Shown here: in pieces, positions 46,063 to 56,513 of the stretch | Position numbering within the stretch: the stretch's first letter is position 1 | How the letters are laid out: the number at the start of each line of letters is the position of its first letter | NCBI RefSeq assembly: GCF_000003815.2 | Contig: NC_049983.1 | Coordinates: forward strand, 6,285,669-6,349,668 | Reading direction: 5' to 3' | Length of the DNA: 64,000 bases | From: Branchiostoma floridae | Taxonomy: Eukaryota; Chordata; Leptocardii; Amphioxiformes; Branchiostomatidae | Program-made: the position numbers and the translations under genes | The notes under the pieces: generated by a model | What the model saw: only the letters and a program-made list of their open reading frames with translations | What the model was told of the DNA's origin: nothing | Databases searched by the model: none

Positions 46063-49000
46063 CCGAGGTGCTCCAGCATAAGTGCACTAGCCAGCAACAT
46101 GGCTGTGGGGTTAGCAACATTCTGCCCTGCAATGGACTTCCCTGTGTTCCTGGTGGCCTAGGGAAAACAACAACAACAGGATGGTCATCAACAACATGTC
46201 TGTCATGTATGACTGTCAAAATATACTTCATTTTTTTTACCATGTTCTGTCTACAACTGGTCAATCATGTTGAGTTGAGGTACAAAATGAAGGTCATCAA
46301 CGATTTTGAATAAGATGATTTGGCCACCCACACCAGTGACTTAACCCAATACATGATATTACACTTGTCACAAAAAGTTTGGAATGTTAACTTTGGTTGA
46401 TGATATTTCCATAGTTTACACATCAATTTCAACGTATAATGTATCAACAGAAAGCAGGTGTGAATTGCTTTCCTATGGTAGCAAACTCATTGTGATTGTG
46501 AACAAGTTAACTTTTCCCACACTTGTGGGTATCATGCAAATGGTCATACAGCGCCTCCTAGCTGACAATTGAAGTACTGCAGATTGATACATAACACTAC
46601 AATACAATATACATTTGTATGTTCTCTCAAGATAAAGGCTACAGGCAGTTAGAAGTCAGGCAAGGTGACTACAGCAGTGTACGTATGCATCTACATGTAA
46701 GTCCTCAATCACTTCTTATTACATTTTGAAAGTACAAATCATACATATGCACTAGTCAACAAATCAAACAGAATGAAGAACTCAACTGTTTCGAAGACAG
46801 CGTACTCCTGTCCGATGTTCTCCCCTGGCACGAGCCCCGGCCCCCCCACCAGCCCCGCCCCGATGTTACTGATGATGTTCCCGTACAGGTTGGGCATCAC
46901 CATCACGTCAAACTGCTGAGGGCGAGACACCATCTGGGACAGAAAGAAAAGGATCACACTGTACATATTTGTATATCGTGAAACTTTCACAGAGGTTTTA
47001 TTTTCACAGCTTTTGAGGCAATGTGTATCAATGGTGGCACCACGACTATGTTTTTTTCAATTTTATTTACTTAAGGTTCACCACAAAACAAGGCATGGAG
47101 CCACTCAAGCGTTTTAGNNNNNNNNNNNNNNNNNNNNNNNNNNNNNNNNNNNNNNNNNNNNNNNNNNNNNNNNNNNNNNNNNNNNNNNNNNNNNNNNNNN
47201 NNNNNNNNNNNNNNNNNCGAGTCCTACACTTACTACGGCCACTTTTATCAGAATTTATTTCCCAACCTTACCTGCATGCTGCAGTTGTCAATGATCATGG
47301 ACTCATACTCAATGTTGGGGAACTCTTCTGACATCTTCTTGCAGCACTCCAGGAACAAACCATCTCCCATTTTCCTTCACAACAAAAAAGTCACATATAT
47401 CTGTCACACTCATTCTCTTACACAGAGACTCTCCCACAGTCTATGCATACAATATACCTTGGGGAGACTCTGCTAATACCCAAGGTTTGGCCTCTAGGCA
47501 GCTGTCAGCCAATCAGCCAAATATTTAATATAGTATAGGTGATTTTTTGTTTGGCTGACAGCTGGTTAGAGGCCATGGCTACAAAAGTGGAAATCTCAGC
47601 CTGGTTTGGCAGCTACATGTATATTGTATAGGTTGACGACAAGGTTCTGTATAAGAAAATGGTATCACCAAAATATCATATACTTAGAATATGTTATACA
47701 AAATAAACAAATTGTGATAATAATCTTAGATAGAATGAAAGTGAATTCATACCAAAAAATAACTTTGCTACTAAATTGTAATACAAAGTCACATACATGT
47801 ACAATTGTCCTCAGGCTCCACAAACTAGCTAAATTATCAATCTGGTCTTCACAATATGTTTAAGTAGGCAAAATATTACTAAATATTAACCTACTGACAT
47901 TGCAAGAATTGTTGCAAAGGGATGTTTCTTACATGATGTTTGCCTTGTGTACTGCCGTCACCTTCTTCCTGCCATGTCTCTGGGCGTACTCAAACGCGTA
48001 TCTGGCAATCCTCTCCGAGTTCTTGGCTGTGATGATCTTATAACTCTCCACAACGCCTGGCACATTCTGGAAAATAGTTCATCTCATTAATTTTTCCATT
48101 TTCATATTAAGAGAAATGTTCGTGTTCATTTGTTTTTTGAATTTTTTTTATTCATGAGAAGCTCACATTGGAACTTTTCATTGAGGAAGGTTAAGGGTCA
48201 GATAAAATATATCAGAGATACAGATTACATTGAGTCCTGTGTCTTATCTGTTGGTTGTAAGACCCTTGTAGAGCCTATAGGAAGTGGCACATACAGTAGG
48301 TCAGCAAGTTCCCCTGCTGTTTCAGTAGCAGGGTATGTTTAGAGGGAGAGGTTGCTAGCCCTTCCCCTTTCAACTTGCTCAAGGCACCTCCTCAAACACA
48401 GAACCCCCATTCTACAATGTACGTCCCCTACAAACAGCAGGTGCAGCCCCAACCAAGATGCCCTACCCAGGATTGAACCAGTGTTTCCCAGTTACAAACT
48501 AATTGGAACCAGAAGCTCAACTGTAAGGCTGCTACCAGTTGAGCTACAGGGACATCCCCATACATGAACATAGTAATCTACATATTTTTACCAAAAGGGT
48601 GTATTTTAGAAGACATTTTTATTTGTTAAGATAGGTTTGCATTACCTCATGTTCCAGACTGGTGTATTCTCCCTCAGTGTTCTCTCTTATGATCACAATG
48701 TCAATGTCTCCATGTCTGAAATACAAGCGTGCACAAAACAACTGTTATCACACAAAAAGGAGAAGAAAATACTTAAGTTGAAGGGATCTTTCTCTAGTTT
48801 TTAGTTAAAGTGCTATGCATACACAGTCTGGTATTTCATATTTTATCAATGTTAAGATAGGGAAAACATCATGTTTATTCTTCTACTTCTTTCTTCTTCT
48901 TCTATTGAGTATCACAAGTTTTCACATACTGAATCAGGTCCAGGTTCAGGTCCGGACCTGGACCTGATCCTCTGGACCTGAACCAGACCTGGACCTGAAT

Positions 49001-52000
49001 TTTCTGTACCGGTACCCAACCCTATTCTGTATTGTTGCGATAGTTTTGAATAGTTTCAGACTAGAATCACCTTGAAGGCAGTCCAGGGAAGGTTTTGCAC
49101 CTCAGAACATTGGCAAACAGGTCCAGCCTCACTCTGGAACGGATATGTACAACAAGTTAGAAAAGAATTACTCATTCAATAACATGTGGGAAATAACTCA
49201 GAGTTTTCTGACAATATTACCACTTTTTGGTAACAAAAACTTGCACAGTATCATCCTAATGCTAATGGTTTTTGTCTTCAGTTTAGAATCTGAATTCAAA
49301 CATTCTCTCAGTTAAACCGAATAAGACTTAGTTATCATAAATAGATGTAGTATTTCTTCAGGCCATATGTATTTTTAGACCAGTTAAAGAAAAGAAGAAA
49401 TTGTGCAGGCTACTAGGAAAGGGTGTGTCACCCCGCAAGGGGTGGTATAACCCCAATGGTATGGTATAATACTGTATGTCTCTACTTCTACTACTACTAC
49501 TAGAATCCTTGAGACTATATATGCCAACTTCATCAGTCTACATCAAAGTTTATATATCAATCTTATTCTAAACTAGACCATGCACCAAACAAGCAGACTA
49601 CATATTTCTGGAAAAAAAAAGACGAAGCAAATTCTTGTCCATGCATACCTGACCGCTACATTCCGTGACACACCAAACGAAGGGTCGAGATGTAGCGTCT
49701 TAAGTCCACCTACGATGCAGCGTACATTCCAAGTGCACATCTCATTATTAGCAAAATCACACCAAAGCAAGTGCCTGGTGGTTAGCAGTGAGGGAGGAAT
49801 AGCCAGCATCTATCTACATGTACAGTCAAACCTGCCCGAGCGACCACCTCTTCTCAGCGACCACCTGGCCATTTCGACCGCTTTTTCTCGGTCCCGATTT
49901 ATTTTCCCATTGACGTAAGCATTAAGCGACCTTTTCTCAACGACCACCTGGCCAACGCGACCGCGACCGGCCCAAATTGGGACGCATAACGACCGCATCA
50001 TTTTCAAAACTGAGGTTTTCATCGATTTTTGATGATAACTATCGCGATTTTGTGCCGGATTTTGGGGTCAAATTTACAGTTTACAGTGTGCGTGTTGTAT
50101 TTGGCATTAAAGACCTCGCTTCTTTGCGTGCGTGCAGTGTGCTTGCTATTTGCCATTAAACACAACGGAAACCATTTATACTTTGCATCGGGCATGTATT
50201 GAGTTGATACTCTTCTCAGCGACCACCTGTCCAAATCGACCGCTTTTCTCCGGTCCCCCGGGTGGTCGTCTTGGGCAGGTTTGACTGTATGTGTTTGTGT
50301 GCTCTCCCAGAAGAGGTTAGGCTCTGGTAGTAGTTTTAGCCATTTTCTATTTTGTCCCCTTTTCCTTTTCTCCGCTGGCAGGGGAACACAGTATAAAATA
50401 GAAAGCCTGACAAAGAAACGCTTAAAACATGTCCAGAAACAGCCAGAGCCAAACCTCTGTTTGGAGAGTACTAGTAATGTATGTAATAAAACTATGCATG
50501 ATGCCAAATATGTTACCTTTGTATTGAAAGTGTGACAAGTTTAGGCTGCATTTTTGTTAGCAGTGAATATGTGAATTGCCCATTTCAAGTCTGCCACTGA
50601 TTGCTTCAAATCACTTTACTACTTTCCATTGAATTAGATTCATTTAGAAAAAGGCAATTTTTAATGGAAGATGCTAAACATTAGGGTGTTTGCTTGTTGT
50701 AACAGAATCTGTCTTTGACAGCATTTCAACACTTGTAGAAATAAAACATTTTGTACATACAATCAAGGAGGTTCAACTTCCTTGCATACATTTACTAGAC
50801 TGAATAAAGATGTTTTATGCCAATTCATGACTGATGAAATGACAACGTCCCTGTACATGTACTTTGCTATAATTGTTTTCATAATTCATGTCAGTTCTAT
50901 CATGGGGAAAAGATAACATATTCTGGCAATGCTGGGGAAGATGGGTCAAAATGGGTCAAAGGGTCAGACTGCATTGCAGCATCAGTCAGGCCAGGCAAGA
51001 GCACCACCTAGCAGTCTACACGAGAAGTGCAAGCCAAGGGAAGCACCTGACTTCCACGTTCCTGGATTTGAACAAGGCCTGGGACATATCATGTGGTGTT
51101 TCAATGTTACCTTGGGAGGGGGGGAAAGACGTGTTAGCCGGAGCCATGATATGAAATGGAACAAAAAGGAAAAAAGCAGGATTTAAAGAAGCGCAGACGC
51201 AGGATTTAGAACAAGCACCAGCACAAAAACTAAGACGCAACCGACAGCAAAACAGAGAAACATACAAGCAGACACCATGGTATACACACTGCAAAATAGG
51301 CTAGCGTTTTTTCACCTGATGGTCATATTTCTGGAGAGGAGTTCAGGCATAGGGGGATGAAAGAAGTTGCCTATAGAAGAGTCACATGGGTAAGGTTGAA
51401 TTTTGTTCTATTTTGTACCTTGGGTTTTGTCTGGTGACTCTGGTATCAGTTGTCAAACAGATTTACCAAATTCGAGACACCCTTTGAAAGACTTTTCTGA
51501 ACAGGACAAGGTAATCTTTTGCAGTGCTAGATTCTTTTGAAAAAGATTTGGTGTCACTCAGTCATAGTTATTACTTTAATGTTAAGCATTTAAAGCCGGA
51601 TTTAGAAAAATAAGTTGTACTGTTAATATACAGAAAAACATCAATTTTTAATTGAAGGGATCTTTATTTTTTTGTAAGGCATGTTTTTTTGGTAGATTTT
51701 GTACAGTCAATATACCTGCTGATACAACACATATTGGACAGTAGCTGGAGCCAACATAAACCAATACAGCAGTGTTCAAACATATAACACACATGTACAT
51801 ATGTACGTTTATGACACCGACAACACGGCATTAACTATTAGTTCAGATTAAAACTAGAAACAGAAGCATTTGGCATTCAGATACAATCAAGAACATCATA
51901 TGATATTGAAAGTACTTACAATTTGAAAACTACTTGGAGTTGCTACTATTGTGCTTGTCATCAAGGAAAGGAAATGTATAATGTATATACATGTAGTACA

Positions 52001-55000
52001 ATTTGACATGATAGCTTTGGATGATAAGACAGAGACACCTACCCTTGAGAGCCACCCCGTTCCGTTTGATAGCAGTGATGGCGTTCTCGATAGCCACATC
52101 ATCTCCCTCCTGAGAGGTGATCTGTACCTCCTCAAAATCTACAGGTACTCCTGCATACCTGTACAGAGATATTACCATCATTATCATTATGTTGTATTGT
52201 ATCCCTATAGTTGCCCAATACAAGACAGGGATTTGCCATGTTTCCCATATCCGGGTGAATGATGTAAATCACCATGTGGCTGATACAAGATTGAGTGTTT
52301 CCAATCAGCATAGTACAGAGTTGAAACTTTGATCCTACACAAAGTTTACACATCAAGTTTTTGACTGCAGGACAGCAGTCAAAAATTCAATGCACGATTT
52401 TTTTGTGTACTGGCATTGAGATCCAAAAATGGTTGCATGCTTGTGTGTGCTGAAAGGAAAGATACCAATGTTACTTGTACTTTGTACATTATTGCAGCAT
52501 TTCAAAATACATGCAGTGTGTAAGGAGCCAACTGTCAAGATGCTTTCGATCTTTCCTCAACAGGGCTCGAAATACCACCTGCATGTGCAGGTTAGTGCAG
52601 GTAGAATTGGAGCTGTGCAGGTATTTCTGGTGTCTAACTGCATCTAACCTGCACTGGTCCATGTACTGAGTTTTACACATAAATGTCCTATAATGTAGCT
52701 GTATATGGATTGTTACTACCTGCAATGACTGGTACCACCATTAAGTATAAAAGAAAAAAAATAGCAATTGTCAATGTTGCCTGCACCAGTGCAAATGCAG
52801 AAAAAGGTATTTCGAGCCCTGCTCAATAAAGATCTCTTGACCCCTTGAGACATGATAAAGACATCTGTTTTAAGTACCTGAAGACGTCCTTGACATGTGC
52901 CATGAGTTCAGGCCCGATGCCGTCCCCTGGGATCATGGTGACTGTGTAGCGACCCCCATACTTGGATGACGCGCCCTGTAGACAACAGTGTTTGATGTTA
53001 ATACATGTACTGTTAGACTTATCTCCAAGCGGGTATAGAAAGGCAAAATCTGAACTCTTTTCAAGACCTCAGTTCTTGGAGTAAAGGCATGCTTTTTGGC
53101 ACTTGAGAAACGTTATGATCTGCTTGGAGATTTGTGATAGACTGGGAAACAAGGCTCATCATAAGTCATGTGGATTTTTTCATTGTTGATTGTCACATTA
53201 GAAAGTAGAAGGCTTTTTTTCTGTTCATGAAAACTACCCAGTAATTGCTTATTTATGAAACTTTTTAACCATGATAAAACAAGTTGCTAAAAAAGCAGTT
53301 GAAAAAACAATGAACAGAAGCTATTATTTTACAATTAAAGAACAGTTAGATACATATTTGTCACGAACATCTGAGTAAAAAAAAGAGTCATAAACAATAC
53401 CTTGCAGCTCTACTCAACATTACAAAAAAATACAGAAAAAATCGTTAATTCGATTTTATATGTGATGATTGTGATCTAGCATCTACATGTATGATATATG
53501 CATAATAATAACTGACTTCTGCAACCAAACATTGCAAGAAGCAGCAAAAAAAACTGAAGCCAATAAATATTAAAAAAATAATGATTGTAAGAGATATACC
53601 TGTGGAGCAAACTCTCCAGTATAACAAAAATGGTGCAAAATCATTGAAACAAAACTGTTTGCTTTTCATACTTACAACTGTAGCAAGCTGTTGAGAATAC
53701 TATTGAAACGGAAGGGAAAAGCAAGAGCATGTGCATGAGATGTGATAGAGAAAATCATGTCAGTCACCCACATATCAAATCTAAAATCAAAAAAGGAAAG
53801 CCATCCAATGGCCAGGCAATGCAAGAAAGTTCCCTATTATTAGTATATAGACACAAGGCAGTTATTTATAGTAATTTATAGAGGCTGCAGTTGCAGTTTA
53901 TTACATGAAATTAATTACAAAGTGTACCACATACATGTACAATCCTTGAGTTATTGTACATGTTAGTTGGTATAGAAGGAAAAGTCTGAATGAACAGAAT
54001 TAAACAGCATTTAAAATACTACATCACAATTTTCAGAAAGTAGTTCTAGTAGATAGATGTGCATGAACATTAAAAAAAAATTAAAAATTAAAAACTTAAA
54101 AAATCACTGAAGACAATATCATGCTGTCATTGAAAACACTATCTTGTCAAGAAACTATCATTGTTATAATGTCAAGAAAGAGAAATATAAAGACCAAATT
54201 TCAATGATAATCACTTGCAAAGCTCATATACAGCTAATTTGGTGTTGTGTATTATTTGGGACCAACTTGGTCATTTAGAAAACTATATCTTGATAGTGAC
54301 ACCAGAACGACCCTAACTATATGCTCTTGCCACAGTCTCAGGCCATACAACTTCTAAGTCGTGAGAGATGACATTTCTCAATAATATTTTGTTGGCAGAT
54401 TTTTGCAGGATACTCACGACAGCTGCACCACTGTGGAAGTCCTTAGTCTGGAGACTACTAGCACATGGCGCTGTGGACTGTTCAAAACACACACACACAA
54501 ATTATGAACAAGATGTTTATAAAAAGCGTTGTAGTTGCAAGTTCTGTCAAAAGTTCTGTTGCAAGTTCTGTTAACCATCTATGTCTATGTCTATGTCTAT
54601 GTCTATGTCTATGTCTATGTCTATGTCTATGTCTATGTCTATGTCTATGTCTATGTCATGTGTCTATGTCTACGTCTACGTCTACGTCTACGTCTACGTC
54701 TATGTCTTTGTCTATGCCTATGTCTACGTCTACGTCTATGCCTATGCCTAGGTCTATGTCTTTGTCTATGGCTCTATGTCTATGTCTAAAAGGGGGCTAA
54801 TAGAAATAATTCATAGCATGGCATACGTACAATATATGGTAACAGATCATAGCACAGACTGGTAAGTACTTTCCATACTAAAATACACCATCCATGTAAG
54901 GTACTCGCATGTTTACAAACGCAGTGAGACGACCTCCATTTGACCGTTGTCTGCAACTAAGAACTCATCTTCGTCCCGATATTATCGCTGCTTTCTGATA

Positions 55001-55156
55001 AACTGGGCCGTTTTTACAGCTAAAAACAAGCACCAAACGTTCCTTGGACGTTGAAAAAGGTAATCTGAGCGATCTTACCCGGCTGAAGGCCTTGACCGCT
55101 GCGCTAGCGGGCAGAGAACGGCAGAGGACAGAACATTTCTGCAACACGGACGCCAT
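46063..55156 (-). CDS. IDH3G: Mitochondrial NAD-dependent isocitrate dehydrogenase, gamma-type subunit
   Basis: Exons read from splice sites and homology: 55156-55079, 54477-54418, 52975-52878, 52158-52043, 51110-51047, 49133-49071, 48715-48646, 48066-47933, 47374-47272, 46933-46787 and 46157-46063, plus a possible 12-nt exon 53687-53676. Phases join correctly throughout. The ATG opens an Arg/Ser-rich mitochondrial presequence ('[16 protein letters not shown]'). The core has '[20 protein letters not shown]', 'GVPVDFEEV', '[14 protein letters not shown]', '[11 protein letters not shown]' and '[14 protein letters not shown]'. 'PVDFEEV', '[14 protein letters not shown]' and '[10 protein letters not shown]' favour the gamma subunit over alpha or beta. 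Gamma is the regulatory partner of alpha in the TCA-cycle enzyme converting isocitrate to 2-oxoglutarate in the matrix. About 340 residues are present; the last ~40 were not found. Confidence 0.92.
47118..47217. other. Assembly gap (100 N) in an IDH3 intron
   Basis: Lies between the exons at 46,787-46,933 and 47,272-47,374; no coding sequence appears to be lost, because phases join. Confidence 1.
48440..48562 (-). repeat. tRNA-derived SINE head in an IDH3 intron
   Basis: Read on the minus strand: 'GTAGCTCAACTGGTAGCAG' (A box) and 'GGTTCAATCCTGGG' (B box), spaced by a long insert of about 55 nt. This is a different tRNA head from the SINE at 44,470. It is a SINE or tRNA pseudogene within an intron. 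Confidence 0.55.
48935..49022. repeat. Palindrome-rich 'GGTCCAGG' repeat, copy 1
   Basis: A chain of 'aggtccaggt', 'ggtccggacc' and 'tggacctga' words forms overlapping dyads, ending with 'ctgtaccggtaccca'. It matches 55,957-56,045 in inverted orientation. Confidence 0.75.
49823..50287. mobile_element. 465-bp MITE with CAGTCAAACCTG ends and TA duplication
   Basis: The left end 'CAGTCAAACCTGCCCGAGCG' and the right end 'TTGGGCAGGTTTGACTG' are inverted repeats, with TA directly outside each end (49,821-49,822 and 50,288-50,289). Inside are repeated 'agcgaccacctgg' and 'cgaccgcttttctc' modules in both halves. The TA duplication fits a Tc1/mariner-type non-autonomous element inserted in an IDH3 intron. 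Confidence 0.85.
50290..50880. other. IDH3 intron sequence; no exon seen
   Basis: Between the MITE and the exon at 51,047-51,110 there is only AT-rich intron, with one CAAGGAGG palindrome ('caaggaggttcaacttcctt') at 50,764-50,784. Confidence 0.5.
53676..53687 (-). other. Candidate 12-nt in-frame microexon of IDH3
   Basis: On the minus strand 'TTCTCAACAG' precedes a 12-base segment followed by GTAAGTATG. It would add Leu-Ala-Thr-Val between exons at phase 0. The gene reads correctly without it, so it may be unused or alternative. Confidence 0.3.
54579..54788 (+). repeat. Hexanucleotide repeat (TCTATG)n with TCTACG blocks
   Basis: About 35 units of a six-base repeat. The first run is almost pure TCTATG; after an interruption at about 54,656 a run of TCTACG units follows, then mixed variants. 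It lies in the first IDH3 intron. Confidence 0.95.
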
Positions 55157-55160
55157 TTTG
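55151..55160 (-). promoter_or_regulatory. YY1-like site overlapping the IDH3 start codon
   Basis: The minus strand reads CAAAATGGCG across the ATG, close to the AANATGGCG element often seen at start regions of nuclear genes for mitochondrial proteins. Inference from the motif only. Confidence 0.35.
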
Positions 55161-55589
55161 GGTCACGGCTGTCATGAAAGGTCACAATCGTCCGTACCAC
55201 GGTACTGCAGCGGCCTCTAGCGGAAAAAGACTAAACTGCAGATGCAGGTAAATTTATATCTGAGCGGCTCCAAGAACCACACAGTATGGCAATTTGAGAC
55301 ACGGATAACCCATTGTAAAGAACTTGGTACATGTCCTGTGGTTAACATTATAACTGTTACTTACTTAGGATGTTCTATAACATTAACTTTATAAATACAA
55401 ATAGCCAACACTAACGTTAGGATTCGAGTAGCTTCTTGTTTACAATGTTTAGTCTGTGTAACACAAACTCCGCTGTCCAGGGCTGTAACTGGTCCCTCCC
55501 CAGGGGGCCGGCGGATGTTTGGCGGGCTGCTATAAGCGAGATTTAATCAGGCTAATCACTGTTCATTGTCACATGTATGTCCCCTATGT

Positions 55590-55660
55590 TTCCACCATGT
55601 ACTTGCAATTGGCCTCCAGCCATGAACTTGCAAATAAACTTTCTATAATTATTTTATAAA
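55590..55660 (+). repeat. LINE 3' tail fragment
   Basis: 'gaacttgcaaataaacttt' and the preceding 'acttgcaattggcctccagc' match the 3' end of the LINE at 11,530-11,577. Only the tail is present, so this is a heavily 5'-truncated copy. Confidence 0.65.
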
Positions 55661-55769
55661 GTTGGAATGTGACCATTGCACCAAGGATTAAAGATTCATT
55701 AAAGCTTTAAACCTTAGTTGCATTATTGTTATGACTTAAAGTTTGCACAATCGTTACACTATGATATAC

Positions 55770-56152
55770 AGTCAAACCTGACTATAGCGGCCCTTAAGGG
55801 ACTGGAGAAATATGGCCACTATAGACAGGTGGCCACTATAGCGAAAAATGTTGATCAATTGACCATGAGCAAACTACACATGATTTCAGTTCCCACTATT
55901 ATTAAACCTTTCTCACCAAGTAACATAGTCTCGATCGGTAAATTCACCGACAAAGACTGGGTACCGGTACAGAAAATTCAGGTCCAGGTCCGGTTCAGGT
56001 CCAAAGGATCAGGTCCAGGTCCGGACCTGAATCTGATTGAGTATGACTCATACCAATGGTCCATTTCACTACAAAGAAATCTGTTTGGTGGAGCATTAGA
56101 CTTACACTGGCGTTTTAAAATCCTACAATGCTAACTGCGCCTGTACGATTGA
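55770..56152. mobile_element. Candidate MITE with CAGTCAAACCTG end
   Basis: The left end 'CAGTCAAACCTGACTATAGC' begins after TA. A weaker right end 'gattgactgta' lies near 56,143-56,153, also with TA outside. It contains 'ggccactatag' repeats and the palindrome-rich block at 55,957. The right boundary is uncertain. Confidence 0.45.
55957..56045. repeat. Palindrome-rich 'GGTCCAGG' repeat, copy 2
   Basis: The reverse complement of this block matches 48,935-49,022 almost word for word, including 'ggtaccggtacagaaaattc'. The two copies lie about 7 kb apart, one inside and one just upstream of the IDH3 gene. Confidence 0.75.
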
Positions 56153-56513
56153 CTGTAAAACTTGGTAGAAATGACTATAAAATCTTCTCTACTTCACTCT
56201 TGCTATTTTCTTCCACCTGCAAGCACCAAAATGTGTGAATGCCTGATAAAATAATCTGTTAATTTTCTAATCGGTCCAACATCCGGCCCACCTAATTTTT
56301 TCAGGTCCATTTTTTCTGTAAACTTATGACAAGCTGACAAAGTTAAACCAAGGAGGCAGAACTACATTTGCATTCCATTGTTGCTATGTTGCTTTCACTA
56401 CATCTATCTTACTACCAAGTATGGTACTTGTATACACTGGACTAAAAATGTCCATTGTATTATATGTTGGTTTTTCTTTCAGAGAGAAAGCAGATATTGA
56501 AAAATCTAAGACA

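Noticed and set aside
50019-50507. 162-codon minus-strand frame
   Set aside because: It overlaps the TA-flanked MITE and intron; no domain, and it lies between well-placed IDH3 exons.
51896-52356. Plus- and minus-strand frames around the IDH3 exon at 52,043-52,158
   Set aside because: Only the minus-strand frame that matches IDH3 between splice sites is real; the rest is intron or antisense.
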